NCBI RefSeq assembly: GCF_900177415.1
Contig: NZ_FXAF01000001.1
Coordinates: forward strand, 250,501 to 314,500
DNA length: 64,000 bases
Direction of reading: 5' to 3'
Source of the DNA: Xaviernesmea oryzae
GTDB lineage: Bacteria > Pseudomonadota > Alphaproteobacteria > Rhizobiales > Rhizobiaceae
The notes beneath the pieces are model-generated. The model did no database searches, was not told where the DNA came from, and saw only the letters and a list, made by a program, of their open reading frames with translations. Shown piece after piece: positions 1 to 8,798 of this stretch. The position numbers and the translations under genes are program-made. The stretch's first letter is position 1; each line of letters begins with the position of its first letter.

Positions 1-1356
1 GCGGGCGTCACCAGCGCGGAAATGTCCGCACGGCTGAAGACCGCTCTTGGGAGCGCGGAGCCGTACGAGAACATCAACGAGGGCGACGTGGAGGCTGCCA
101 TCGCCGGCAGCACGTCGCCGATGATCGATGCAACCTACGAGGTGCCGTTCCTGACGCACGCCTGCATGGAGCCGATGAATGCGACCGTGCTCGTCCGGCA
201 GGACGGGTCGGTTGAGGCCTGGGTGCCGTCTCAGTCGCCCCTGGGGGTACGCACCGGCATAGGCAGAGGAACCGGTTGGGCCGGGTTGGAGCCCACCTCG
301 ATCACCTGCAACATCACGATGAACGGAGGCGCCTTCGGCCGCCGCAGCGATCTGGACGTCACCGCTCAGGCGGCCTTTCTGGCGGCACGCCACCGGGGGC
401 GGCCGGTCAAGGTGATCTGGTCGCGAGAGGAGGACATCGGGCGGGGCCTCTACCGCAGCCATGCTGCGGCGCGACTGCGAGCCGCCCTGGGGCCGGACGG
501 CCTGCCGGTCGCCTACGACGCGCTCGTGGCGGCCCAGTCGATCATCCACTCGGTCGCCGGCCGCAACCTGCCCTTCAATCCCGGCCCCGACGGGGATTCC
601 CTCTCGGTCGAAGGGTTGGACAAGCTCCATTACACCATCCCCAACCGCCGGGTACGCAGCCAGAACGTGCCCAGTCACATGCCGATCGGCTTCTGGCGGT
701 CGAACGGCTTCTCGTTCAACACCTTCTTCACGGAGAGTTTCGTCGATGAATGCGCTCTGGCCGCCGGAGCCGATCCGCTGGCCTACCGCCGGACGCTTCT
801 GCGGGACAGCCCCCGCCACCTCGCGGTGCTGAACCGGGCCGCCGAGCTGGCCGGATGGGGCAGCCCGATGGCGCAGGGACGCGGCCGCGGCATCGCCGTC
901 GAGGAATGTTATCGAAGCGTGATCGCACAGGTGGCAGAGGTCACCGTCGCCGAAGACGGCGAGATCACCGTCGATCGCGTCTTCGGCGCGATCGACGTCG
1001 GGATGGTGATCAACCCCGACGCCGTCATCGCCCAGATGGAGGGCGGCATCATCTTCGGCGTCACGACCGCGTTGATGAGCGCGATCACGCTCGATGGCGG
1101 CACGGTGACGGAATCGAACTTCCACGATTTCCCGGTCCAACGCATGGCCAATGCGCCGGCAGTCGAGGTCGCGATCGTCGATAGCGGCCTGCCGCCGGGC
1201 GGTGCGGGCGAGCCGGGTATCGTGCCCGTCGCCGCCGCCATAGCCAATGCCATCCATGCCGCCACGGGCCGGCGGATACGCGCGCTGCCGCTGGCCGTCA
1301 CCGAAACCGTCGGTGAGCGCCGAACGCGCACTGTTCTGCGCTCCGCCGCGACATAG
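1..1356 (+). CDS. Xanthine dehydrogenase-family molybdopterin-binding subunit (isoquinoline 1-oxidoreductase beta-like), 3' part
   Basis: The reading frame is open from the first base, so the start lies outside the window and about 450 C-terminal residues are seen of a family that usually has 700-750. The family holds the molybdenum cofactor and hydroxylates N-heterocycles or aldehydes, passing electrons to a small 2Fe-2S partner subunit. Visible landmarks are GGAFGRR (a pterin-binding loop), the PSQSP stretch after a T-x-L-V-R-Q-D-G-S strand, and near the C-terminus GAGEPG, which carries the glutamate expected to be the catalytic base. This arrangement fits the IorB/membrane-bound aldehyde dehydrogenase branch better than true XdhB. 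The 2Fe-2S partner would be upstream, outside the window. The substrate cannot be told from sequence. Confidence 0.85.
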   Translation, partial: AGVTSAEMSARLKTALGSAEPYENINEGDVEAAIAGSTSPMIDATYEVPFLTHACMEPMNATVLVRQDGSVEAWVPSQSPLGVRTGIGRGTGWAGLEPTSITCNITMNGGAFGRRSDLDVTAQAAFLAARHRGRPVKVIWSREEDIGRGLYRSHAAARLRAALGPDGLPVAYDALVAAQSIIHSVAGRNLPFNPGPDGDSLSVEGLDKLHYTIPNRRVRSQNVPSHMPIGFWRSNGFSFNTFFTESFVDECALAAGADPLAYRRTLLRDSPRHLAVLNRAAELAGWGSPMAQGRGRGIAVEECYRSVIAQVAEVTVAEDGEITVDRVFGAIDVGMVINPDAVIAQMEGGIIFGVTTALMSAITLDGGTVTESNFHDFPVQRMANAPAVEVAIVDSGLPPGGAGEPGIVPVAAAIANAIHAATGRRIRALPLAVTETVGERRTRTVLRSAAT

Positions 1357-1519
1357 GACGCATGGGCTCGCGTCGGGTCGCGGAGACTGCCTCGTTCCGG
1401 ATCGCGCGACGGGTTCGAGCCCACCGCACACCGGGTGCCGCGCCGTGCGAGACCTGATGACGCATCACGGCGGCGCAATCGACCGCGCTGGCCAGGAGAC
1501 ATGATCGAGATCGTTTACG

Positions 1520-2167
1520 ATGAAGCAACAGTATATCGCCGAGGTATTCGGTTTCTTTCTGGCCTGGCTCAAGAACCCTCTGCGCGTCGCGGCCGTCGCG
1601 CCATCGGGACGGGCATTGGCGAGCCTTATCACCTCCGAAATCTCGCACGCCACTGGGCCGGTGATCGAACTTGGCCCGGGCACCGGTGCGTTCACCCGCG
1701 CCCTGATCGCCCGCGGCGTCAGACAGGAAGACCTTGCGCTGATCGAGTTCGGACCGGATTTCGCCGCCGCGCTCCATTTCCATTTTCCCGGAGCCCGCAC
1801 GCTCTGCATGGACGCAGCTCGCCTGCGGACGGTCGACGTCTTCGGCGGGAGGCTGGCGGGTGCTGTGGTCAGCGGGCTTCCTTTGCTATCGATGCCGCCA
1901 CGCAAGGTGATCGCGATCCTCACGGGAGCGTTCCGCAGGATGGAGCCGGACGGTGCGCTCTACCAATTCACTTACGGCCCACGCTGTCCGGTTCCACCCA
2001 GATTGCTGGATCATCTTGGGCTCCAAGCGGAACGGATCGGCGGAACGTTCGCCAACCTGCCTCCCGCCGCGGTGTACCGGATCAGGCGTGCGCACCCAGG
2101 ACTTTCCGCCTCGTGCGCCTCCGGAGTGCCGGCTGCCATTCCTGATGTTCCTGCCGATTCCGTCTGA
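1520..2167 (+). CDS. Class I SAM-dependent methyltransferase, phospholipid N-methyltransferase (PmtA)-like
   Basis: 215 residues. A SAM-binding motif I (VIELGPGTGAFT) is followed by an acidic motif around IEFGPDF and by SGLPLLSMP, the post-I signature typical of the rhizobial PmtA / COG3963 family. The N-terminal FFLAWLKNPLRVAAVAPSG also matches the family's F-x-x-x-W-I-x-x-P-x-x-x-G-A-I/V-x-P pattern. PmtA methylates phosphatidylethanolamine to phosphatidylcholine at the inner membrane. This copy may be a paralogue with another lipid or small-molecule substrate, since the C-terminus diverges into an Ala/Pro/Ser-rich tail. The ATG at 1520 has only a weak ribosome-binding site. The ATG at 1501 is in another frame. 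It stands alone, with a short hairpin just after its stop. Confidence 0.72.
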   Translation: MKQQYIAEVFGFFLAWLKNPLRVAAVAPSGRALASLITSEISHATGPVIELGPGTGAFTRALIARGVRQEDLALIEFGPDFAAALHFHFPGARTLCMDAARLRTVDVFGGRLAGAVVSGLPLLSMPPRKVIAILTGAFRRMEPDGALYQFTYGPRCPVPPRLLDHLGLQAERIGGTFANLPPAAVYRIRRAHPGLSASCASGVPAAIPDVPADSV

Positions 2168-2170
2168 GCA

Positions 2171-2196
2171 CGGTAAGGTTCCGGCCTTACCGTTTC
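2171..2196 (+). terminator. Hairpin after the methyltransferase gene
   Basis: Perfect 8-bp inverted repeat CGGTAAGG / CCTTACCG with a 6-base loop, followed by only three T. It lies between the methyltransferase stop and the NfeD start, so it is a weak intrinsic terminator or attenuator. Confidence 0.5.
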
Positions 2197-2215
2197 GCAG
2201 TTCCGCCATATCTTC

Positions 2216-3634
2216 ATGAGGATGTGTGCTCAGCGAACGACAGCGCGATATACAGGATTTTGGCGGCGAGTGCTGCCGATCCTCGCCTTGATGCTGGCTC
2301 TGTGTCCGGCCTTGGCTTCGGCCGCCTCGATGCCTCCTGAAACAGCACGCCTGGCCGTGGTCCTGAAGGTGACCGGCGCCATCGGTCCGGCAACTGCCGA
2401 TTATGTGAGCCGCGGCCTTCAACACGCAAACGATCGGAGAGCCAGCCTGGTCATCCTGCAGATGGACACGCCCGGCGGTCTCGATACGTCCATGCGCGAC
2501 ATCATTCGTGCGATCCTGGCTTCGTCCGTGCCGGTCGCGAGTTTCGTGGCGCCCAGCGGCGCGCGTGCCGCCAGCGCGGGGACATATATTCTTTACGCAA
2601 GCCATATCGCGGCGATGGCGCCTGGTACCAATCTCGGTGCGGCGACACCGGTTGCAATCGGCGGGGGACCTTTCGATGGCGGAACGGAACCGGAGCGCGA
2701 TGCTCCGAACGAGCCGGCCGGCACACAGCGGCAACCTCCCCGCGAAGCCCGCGAGGCGAAGGCGGTCAACGATGCGGCGGCCTTCATTCGCGGACTTGCC
2801 GAATTGCGCAATCGCAACGCCGATTGGGCGGAACGGGCGGTGCGCGAAGCCGCGAGCCTTTCTTCGACCGCCGCGGCCCGGGAGCACGTCATCGATTTCA
2901 CGGCGACCACAATCGACGATCTTCTGGCGCAGGCGCAGGGCCGTACGGTGCAGGTCGGCCAGACGGATATCCGGATCGACGCAGCCGGCCTTGCGGTTCA
3001 GGAATTCGAACCCGACTGGCGGACCCGACTGCTCTCCGTGATCACCGACCCGAACATCGCGCTCATCCTCATGATGGTCGGCATCTACGGCCTGATCTTC
3101 GAATTCCTGACCCCCGGGACATTTGTCCCCGGTACGATTGGCGGTATCTGCCTGCTGCTTGGTCTTTACGCCTTAGCATTGCTGCCGGTAAACTATGCCG
3201 GCATAGGCCTGATTGCCCTTGGCGTCGGGCTGACGGTCGCCGAGGCGCATTCGCCTTCCTTCGGCGCCCTCGGTATCGGCGGCGGGATAGCGCTGATACT
3301 CGGTGCAACCATTCTGTTCGAACCGGCTACTCCCGGCCTCGAAATCTCCTGGCCCGTGCTGGGCGGCATTGCGGTTGTCAGCCTTGCGCTCAGCGTCGTC
3401 ATCGCTCGCCTCGCGTTCTCCTCACGCCGACGCAATGTCGTTACCGGAGCCGAACAGATGATCGGCATTTCGGGCAAAGTGGACAGTTGGGGAGATACAT
3501 CGGGTTATGTCATCGCGCATGGCGAACGGTGGAAGGCCATTTCCACCGAACCGCTCGCCGCCGGTGACAACGTGAACGTAATCGGCCGTAACGGCCTGAC
3601 GCTTGAAGTCGCCCACAGCCCGCGAGAGAAATAG
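2216..3634 (+). CDS. NfeD-type membrane-bound serine protease (ClpP-like + NfeD domains)
   Basis: 472 residues. A signal peptide or anchor (about residues 15-40) is followed by a ClpP/crotonase-like domain with the nucleophile region SGARAASAGTYI and the usual M-D-T-P-G-G loop (about residues 80-90). Next come four to five hydrophobic segments (about 285-400) and a C-terminal OB-fold NfeD domain carrying G-x-x-G-x-V and W-x-A. This long class (NfeD1b/STOPP) is a Ser-Lys membrane protease that cleaves slipin C-termini. The next gene is a slipin 27 bases downstream, the classic partner arrangement. NfeD was named for nodulation efficiency in Sinorhizobium, but homologues are widespread, so no symbiotic role is implied. 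The linker between the catalytic halves is Pro/Arg/Glu rich. Confidence 0.88.
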   Translation: MRMCAQRTTARYTGFWRRVLPILALMLALCPALASAASMPPETARLAVVLKVTGAIGPATADYVSRGLQHANDRRASLVILQMDTPGGLDTSMRDIIRAILASSVPVASFVAPSGARAASAGTYILYASHIAAMAPGTNLGAATPVAIGGGPFDGGTEPERDAPNEPAGTQRQPPREAREAKAVNDAAAFIRGLAELRNRNADWAERAVREAASLSSTAAAREHVIDFTATTIDDLLAQAQGRTVQVGQTDIRIDAAGLAVQEFEPDWRTRLLSVITDPNIALILMMVGIYGLIFEFLTPGTFVPGTIGGICLLLGLYALALLPVNYAGIGLIALGVGLTVAEAHSPSFGALGIGGGIALILGATILFEPATPGLEISWPVLGGIAVVSLALSVVIARLAFSSRRRNVVTGAEQMIGISGKVDSWGDTSGYVIAHGERWKAISTEPLAAGDNVNVIGRNGLTLEVAHSPREK

Positions 3635-3661
3635 CGGCCTTCCGAACGAGGAGGAAATGCC

Positions 3662-4435
3662 ATGAGCATGTTTGCAGACCTCATCTTTTATCTCGTAGCC
3701 GTCCTCCTTCTGCTGCTCATCGTCGTATCCGCGATCAAGATCCTGCGGGAATACGAGCGCGGCGTCGTTTTCACGCTGGGGCGTTTCACCGGCGTCAAGG
3801 GTCCGGGCTTGATCCTGCTCATCCCTTACGTTCAGCAAATGATACGGGTCGACCTGCGTATGCGGGTGCTCGACGTGCCCAGCCAGGATGTCATCTCCCG
3901 CGACAACGTCTCGGTGAGGGTCAATGCCGTGATCTACTTCCGGGTCATCGATCCGGAGAAGTCGACAATTCAGGTGGAGGACTTCATGACGGCCACAAGC
4001 CAGCTCGCCCAGACGACGCTGCGCTCGGTCCTCGGCAAGCATGATCTCGACGAGATGCTGGCCGAACGCGACAGACTCAACAACGACATCCAGGAAATCC
4101 TAGATGTCCAGACCGATGCGTGGGGCATCAAGGTCGCCAACGTCGAGATCAAGCATGTGGACATCAACGAATCCATGATCCGCGCCATCGCGCGCCAGGC
4201 AGAGGCCGAACGCGAGCGCCGGGCGAAAGTCATCAACGCCGAGGGCGAGCAGCAGGCGGCGGCGAAGCTGCTCGAGGCCGCCGAGATCCTCGCCCGGCAG
4301 CCGGAAGCGATGCAGCTTCGTTATCTGAACACGTTGAACGTCATCGCCGGCGAAAAGACTTCAACGATCCTGTTCCCCTTCCCGATGGAATTCGGCGATT
4401 TCATCCTGGCCAAGCGGGACAAACCGCCGAAATAA
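3662..4435 (+). CDS. Slipin / stomatin-like SPFH (Band 7) protein
   Basis: 257 residues. One N-terminal transmembrane segment (about residues 5-28) is followed by [13 protein letters not shown], the opening of the SPFH domain, and then the R-D-N-V-S-V core strand. A long Ala/Glu/Arg-rich coiled coil (about 175-225) and the conserved hydrophobic end T-I-L-F-P-F-P complete the match with prokaryotic slipins. These oligomerise into membrane microdomain scaffolds. A strong Shine-Dalgarno sequence (GAGGAGG) precedes the ATG. The gene is co-transcribed with the NfeD protease just upstream, which is expected to trim or regulate this protein. Confidence 0.92.
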   Translation: MSMFADLIFYLVAVLLLLLIVVSAIKILREYERGVVFTLGRFTGVKGPGLILLIPYVQQMIRVDLRMRVLDVPSQDVISRDNVSVRVNAVIYFRVIDPEKSTIQVEDFMTATSQLAQTTLRSVLGKHDLDEMLAERDRLNNDIQEILDVQTDAWGIKVANVEIKHVDINESMIRAIARQAEAERERRAKVINAEGEQQAAAKLLEAAEILARQPEAMQLRYLNTLNVIAGEKTSTILFPFPMEFGDFILAKRDKPPK

Positions 4436-4453
4436 CGGGAGCCGGAAGCTCTG

Positions 4454-5476
4454 TCATTGTTTTGAGAAGACATAGTCCGTTTCCTGCCGCAGCACTTCGC
4501 CCGGGCGCAGCACGACGTTCGGGAAATCTGCATGATTGATCGCATCCGGCCATATCTGGGTTTCCAGGCAGAAGCCGGCAAAGGGGCCGTAGCGGCGGCC
4601 TTCCAGGCCCGGTACGGGAAGTTCCTGAAGCTTGAAGGCCGCATAAAACTGCACGCCGGGCTCTGTTGTCCGCACTTCCATCGAAACGCCGGAATAGATG
4701 CTGCGCGCCAGGGCCACCGAGCGCTTTCCGGTGCGTTCCGTCGAAAGGCAGTAGTTGTGGTCGAACAGGACCTGCCTGTCGCCATCGAACCGCTTCATCG
4801 GTCCCATGTCGCTGAGGTCGAATGGCGTGCCGGCGACCGCCATCAGTTCGCCGGTCGGCAACTGCTTCTCGTCTACCGCGACAAGATGGCCGGCGGCGAT
4901 CATGATGTCATGGCCGAGCGCATCCTCGCGGCCGTCGAGATTGAAATAGGAATGCTGGCATATGTTGGCGAGCGTCGGCCGGTCGGTGGTGGATTCGTAG
5001 ACCACCGACAGCACGCCGTCGTCCTTGAGATGGTAGGTGGCCGTGACCGTGCAATTGCCTGGATAACCCGCCCGGCCGTCCGGATCGGTGATCCGCAATA
5101 CGACCTTGTCCGGCGCATGATCGACGATCGTCCAGTTGCTGCGGCCAATGCCATCCGTGCCGCCGTGGAGGTGGCCGATCCCCGGCTGGTTCATCTCGAG
5201 CTGATACTCTTTGCCGTCGAGCGTGAAACGGCCGCCGGCGATGCGGTTGGCGCAGCGGCCGGGAGTGGCGCCGAAATAGGGCGAGTGGACCGGATAGGGA
5301 TCGAAGGTCTCGAAGCCGAGCACGAGCGGCGGCTGATGGCCATCGAGCCTGAGATCCTGGATCACGGCGCCCCAGGTGATGACGTTCGCCGTCAATCCGC
5401 CGCCTGAAATCCTGACCCGATAGACGGGCTCACCGCTCCTTGTGGTGCCGAAAACTTCAAAATTCCGACCCGCCAT
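4454..5476 (-). CDS. galM: Aldose 1-epimerase (mutarotase)
   Basis: 340 residues, the usual family length. It interconverts alpha and beta anomers of aldohexoses. The GalM signature is seen as N-R-I-A-G-G-R-F, H-L-H-G-G-x-D-G-I-G (a substrate histidine), Q-H-S-Y-F-N-L (the catalytic histidine) and a late E-P-G-V-Q-F-Y-A block. The start at 5476 is chosen because GGAGGAAT lies just before it. A longer frame from 5530 lacks a Shine-Dalgarno sequence and adds non-family residues. The gene is last in a minus-strand series behind the VWA gene (85-base gap) and converges with the slipin gene. Confidence 0.9.
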   Translation of the reverse strand: MAGRNFEVFGTTRSGEPVYRVRISGGGLTANVITWGAVIQDLRLDGHQPPLVLGFETFDPYPVHSPYFGATPGRCANRIAGGRFTLDGKEYQLEMNQPGIGHLHGGTDGIGRSNWTIVDHAPDKVVLRITDPDGRAGYPGNCTVTATYHLKDDGVLSVVYESTTDRPTLANICQHSYFNLDGREDALGHDIMIAAGHLVAVDEKQLPTGELMAVAGTPFDLSDMGPMKRFDGDRQVLFDHNYCLSTERTGKRSVALARSIYSGVSMEVRTTEPGVQFYAAFKLQELPVPGLEGRRYGPFAGFCLETQIWPDAINHADFPNVVLRPGEVLRQETDYVFSKQ

Positions 5477-5561
5477 GGGATCATTCCTCCGCAAACATCC
5501 TTGGCGGCAAACTGCGCGATTTGGCGGCAAGCTGCAACGTCGTCGCCAAGAAAATCCACGG

Positions 5562-6743
5562 TCAGCGGATCAGCATACGCGTCGCCTGCTCCAGGCCGCC
5601 GAGCGTCAGCGGAAACATGCGTCCGGTCATGAGCCGCCGCATCATGCCGATCGAGGTCGTATAGTCCCAATGATCCTGCGGCACCGGATTGAGCCAGACG
5701 CAGCGGCGGAAGTGATCGGTGACGCGCTGGATCCAGACTTGCCCGGGCTCCTGGTTCCAATGCTCGACCGAGCCGCCCGCATGGCTGATCTCGTAAGGGC
5801 TCATAGAGGCGTCCCCGACGAAGATCACCCTGTAGTCTGCGCCATAGCTGCGGATGAGATCGAGCGTCGCCAGCCGGTCAGAACTGCGGCGATTTTCCTT
5901 CCAGACGCCCTCGTAAAGGCAGTTGTGGAAGTAGAAATGCTCCATATGTTTGAACTCGGCCCGCGCCGCCGAGAACAGCTCTTCCACGACGCGGATATGG
6001 CCGTCCATCGACCCGCCGACGTCGAAGAACATCAGGAGCTTGACGGCGTTATGCCGCTCGGGCCGCGTCTGCACGTCCAGATAGCCGTGTTCGGCGGTGG
6101 AGCGGATCGTGCCGGGAAGATCGAACTCTTCCGCCGCTCCTTCCCGCACCCAGCGCCGCAGCCGCTTCAGCGCCAGCTTGATGTTGCGCGTACCGAGCTC
6201 GACCTTGTCGTCGAAATCCCGGAATTCACGCTTGTCCCAGACCTTGACTGCCCGGCGATGGCGCGACTCCTCCTGCCCGATGCGGACGCCTTCCGGATTG
6301 TAACCATAGGCCCCGAAAGGCGACGTACCGCCGGTGCCGATCCATTTCGATCCGCCCTGGTGCCGGCCCTTCTGTTCTTCGAGACGCCGGCGCAGCGTCT
6401 CCGTCAGCTTTTCGAAACCGCCGAGCGCCTCGACAAGCTTCTTTTCCTCTTCCGTCAGGTGCTTTTCGATGAGCTTGCGCAGCCACTCCTCGGGAATGTT
6501 CGCGGCATCGAGGCCCGGTTTGCCCGACACGGCCTCCAGTCCGTGGAAATGGGACGAGAACACCTGGTCGAATTTGTCGATATGCCGTTCGTCCTTCACC
6601 AGCGCGGCGCGGGCGAGGAAATAGAACGCCTCCACGTCGAAATCCGCCAGTCCCTCCTCCATGCCTTCGAGAAGCGAAAGGAATTCCCGCAGGGTCACCG
6701 GGATCTTCGCTTCTCTCAAACGCAGGAAGAAGGGGATGAACAT
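5562..6743 (-). CDS. VWA-domain protein, CoxE-like family (MoxR partner)
   Basis: 393 residues. An N-terminal helical region (F-I-P-F-F-L-R-L-R-E and P-V-T-L-R-E-F) is typical of the family that works with MoxR AAA+ ATPases. A VWA fold starts around residue 240 at M-F-F-D-V-G-G-S-M. The metal site reads D-x-G-G-S instead of the canonical D-x-S-x-S, so one metal-coordinating serine is glycine. In MoxR/VWA pairs the VWA protein is thought to bind a client while the ATPase remodels it, often for metal-centre assembly. The client here is unknown. The ATG lies 9 bases after the metA stop, so it is probably translated from the metA transcript and comes under the SAM-II switch. Its likely MoxR partner is encoded on the other side of metA. 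Confidence 0.85.
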   Translation of the reverse strand: MFIPFFLRLREAKIPVTLREFLSLLEGMEEGLADFDVEAFYFLARAALVKDERHIDKFDQVFSSHFHGLEAVSGKPGLDAANIPEEWLRKLIEKHLTEEEKKLVEALGGFEKLTETLRRRLEEQKGRHQGGSKWIGTGGTSPFGAYGYNPEGVRIGQEESRHRRAVKVWDKREFRDFDDKVELGTRNIKLALKRLRRWVREGAAEEFDLPGTIRSTAEHGYLDVQTRPERHNAVKLLMFFDVGGSMDGHIRVVEELFSAARAEFKHMEHFYFHNCLYEGVWKENRRSSDRLATLDLIRSYGADYRVIFVGDASMSPYEISHAGGSVEHWNQEPGQVWIQRVTDHFRRCVWLNPVPQDHWDYTTSIGMMRRLMTGRMFPLTLGGLEQATRMLIR

Positions 6744-6752
6744 GGCGCCGAT

Positions 6753-7673
6753 CTATTCCGTGCCGATCTTCTCCGGCTCGTAGGGTGTCGTCTGGTAGAT
6801 CTCGTTGATCCAGTTGCCGAAGAGAAGATGTGCATGGCTGCGCCAGCGGTTCAAGGGCGTCAGCGTGTCGTCGTTATGCGGGAAGTAATCGTGGGGTAGC
6901 TTGATGGGAATGCCGGCATTGACGTCCCTGAAGTACTCGTCCGCCAGAGAGGTGGAGTCGTATTCCACATGATTGAACATGTAGAGACGCTTGCCCTTCC
7001 TCTCATGCACGAGACAAAGGCCCATTTCGTCCGACTCCATCAGGATTTCGAGACCCGGGACTTTTTCGACATCGGCGCGACGCACCTCCGTCCAGCGCGA
7101 CACCGGCACCTGGAAATCGTCCGAGAAGCCGTTGAGATAGACGGAGGACGGCGCGAGATTGCGGTGCCGGTAGACGCCGAAGGCCTTTTCCTTGAGTTCG
7201 TATTTCGGCACGCCGTGGAAATGGTAGATCGCCGCCATGGCACCCCAGCAGACATTCATCGTCGAATGCACGTTGGTGGTCGTCCAGTCGAAAATCTTCT
7301 GCATTTCCTCCCAGTAGGTGACCTCTTCATAGGGCAGCGTCTCGATCGGGGCGCCGGTGATGATGAAGCCGTCGAACTTGCGGTCCTTCACCTCTTCCCA
7401 GGTCTCGTAGAAGGCGAGCAGATGCTCTTCCGACGTGTTCTTGGCCTTGTGGTTGCCGACGCGCACCAGCGAGAATTCCACCTGCAGCGGCGAGGCGCCG
7501 ACGAGGCGCGCCATCTGCAGCTCGGTCTTGATCTTGTTCGGCATGAGATTGAGAAGCCCGATCTGCAGCGGCCGGATGTCCTGCCGCACGGCGACAGTTT
7601 CGGTCATCACCCGCACACCCTCTGAAACGAGAGTGCTGAATGCAGGCAGCGTATCGGGAATCTTGATCGGCAT
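6753..7673 (-). CDS. metA: Homoserine O-acyltransferase (MetA family), predicted acetyl-CoA specific
   Basis: 306 residues. It catalyses the first committed step of methionine synthesis, acylation of homoserine. Numbered from M-P-I-K-I-P, the catalytic residues fall exactly where the family has them: Cys142 (in V-C-W-G-A), His235 and Glu237 (in F-N-H-V-E-Y). Residue 111, which sets the acyl donor, is Glu (T-G-A-P-I-E), the choice linked to acetyl-CoA rather than succinyl-CoA (Gly in E. coli). The product may therefore be O-acetylhomoserine, the enzyme sometimes named MetAA. An in-frame ATG at 7736 would add 21 basic residues but lies upstream of the attenuator hairpin. The exact residue numbering supports 7673. 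Expression is expected to fall when SAM is high. Confidence 0.95.
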   Translation of the reverse strand: MPIKIPDTLPAFSTLVSEGVRVMTETVAVRQDIRPLQIGLLNLMPNKIKTELQMARLVGASPLQVEFSLVRVGNHKAKNTSEEHLLAFYETWEEVKDRKFDGFIITGAPIETLPYEEVTYWEEMQKIFDWTTTNVHSTMNVCWGAMAAIYHFHGVPKYELKEKAFGVYRHRNLAPSSVYLNGFSDDFQVPVSRWTEVRRADVEKVPGLEILMESDEMGLCLVHERKGKRLYMFNHVEYDSTSLADEYFRDVNAGIPIKLPHDYFPHNDDTLTPLNRWRSHAHLLFGNWINEIYQTTPYEPEKIGTE

Positions 7674-7688
7674 TTCTGACAAACCCAC

Positions 7689-7723
7689 AAAATAAAACCG
7701 GCGGCGAAAAAATCGCGACCGGT
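7689..7723 (-). terminator. Attenuator (intrinsic terminator) in the metA leader
   Basis: On the minus strand ACCGGTCGCGA pairs with TCGCCGCCGGT (11 positions, two central mismatches) around a T-rich loop, followed by TTTATTTT. It lies between the SAM-II aptamer and the metA ATG, where a riboswitch-controlled terminator would be. Assignment as the expression platform is inference from position. Confidence 0.68.
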
Positions 7724-7746
7724 CCGTGGAAGTCATCTTCTCGCGG

Positions 7747-7800
7747 CCCTTTAGCGACTTTTTTTACGTGGCTGCAAGCCGGCCGGCCAAATCACCACGA
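7747..7800 (-). ncRNA. SAM-II riboswitch (metA aptamer)
   Basis: The minus-strand RNA contains CGUGG-UGAUUU, a GC-rich stretch, CUUGCAGCCACG, an A-rich linker and GUCGCUAAAGGG. The P1 stem CGUGG/CCACG, the U-U-G-C-A before its 3' arm and the closing G-C-U-A-A-A-(A)-G-G-G are the conserved features of the alphaproteobacterial SAM-II aptamer. It lies 73 bases before metA. SAM binding stabilises the pseudoknot and lowers expression of methionine genes. Confidence 0.92.
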
Positions 7801-7858
7801 ATAACGGCGTTTCAAATACGCCTTGCTCAGCCTTTCGTCAATGGGAGCAAAATCTTGC

Positions 7859-8698
7859 TTACCGCTCCCGCCGCGCCATGAAGGCCATCCGCTCGAAGAG
7901 ATGCACGTCCTGCTCGTTCTTGAGCAACGCGCCATGCAGCTTCGGAAGCGCGTTCTTCACATCGCCTCGCAGGTCGGCCGGATCGACGTCGTCGGAAACG
8001 AGAAGCCGGATCCAGTCGAGTGCCTCAGAGGTGGACGGTTTCTTCTTGAGGCCCGGCATTTCGCGGATTTCATAGAACTGGGTCAGCGCGTTGCGGACGA
8101 GCAGCTGTTTGATGCCCGGATAATGTACCTCGACGATGCGGGCGAGCGTCTCGACATCCGGAAAGCGGATATAGTGGAAGAAGCACCGGCGCAGGAAGGC
8201 ATCCGGCAGTTCCTTCTCGTTGTTGGAGGTGATGATGACGATCGGCCGGACCCTGGCCTTCACCGTCTCTCCGGTCTCGTAGACATGGAATTCCATACGG
8301 TCGAGCTCCTGCAGGAGGTCGTTCGGGAATTCGATATCCGCCTTGTCGATCTCGTCGATCAGCAGCACGACCTTCTTGTCCGACGCGAAGGCCTGCCATA
8401 GCTTGCCGCGGCGGATGTAATTCGCCACGTCGTGGACGCGCTCGTCGCCGAGCTGGCTGTCGCGCAGCCGGGAGACTGCATCGTATTCATAAAGCCCCTG
8501 CTGCGCCTTGGTGGTGGATTTGATGTTCCATTCGATGAGATCGAGCCCGAGGGCTGCCGCCACCTGCCGGGCGAGTTCCGTCTTGCCCGTTCCGGGTTCG
8601 CCTTTGACCAGCAGCGGACGCTCGAGCCGGATCGCGGCATTGACCGCCACCATCAGATCCTTGTCGGCGATATAGTCCGCGGTACCCTCAAACTGCAT
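7859..8698 (-). CDS. MoxR-family AAA+ ATPase
   Basis: 279 residues. Walker A is G-E-P-G-T-G-K-T-E, Walker B is V-V-L-L-I-D-E-I-D-K-A-D, and a sensor I asparagine lies in T-S-N-N-E-K-E-L-P-D-A-F-L-R-R-C-F, which also supplies the arginine finger region. This is the short MoxR type (about 280-330 residues). MoxR ATPases act as chaperones with VWA proteins. The natural partner is the CoxE-like VWA gene 1.1 kb downstream on the same strand, separated from it by the riboswitch and metA. The ATG has a GGGA element about 10 bases upstream. The upstream neighbour is divergent. Confidence 0.9.
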   Translation of the reverse strand: MQFEGTADYIADKDLMVAVNAAIRLERPLLVKGEPGTGKTELARQVAAALGLDLIEWNIKSTTKAQQGLYEYDAVSRLRDSQLGDERVHDVANYIRRGKLWQAFASDKKVVLLIDEIDKADIEFPNDLLQELDRMEFHVYETGETVKARVRPIVIITSNNEKELPDAFLRRCFFHYIRFPDVETLARIVEVHYPGIKQLLVRNALTQFYEIREMPGLKKKPSTSEALDWIRLLVSDDVDPADLRGDVKNALPKLHGALLKNEQDVHLFERMAFMARRER

Positions 8699-8798
8699 CT
8701 TGGCATCCCGATCGAAAAACGAGCCGCAAACTAAAAGCTTGGCTTCGGCGGCGCAACAGCTTTCCCTGACCTACCGCTTTGCGCTATGGGCAATGCCC

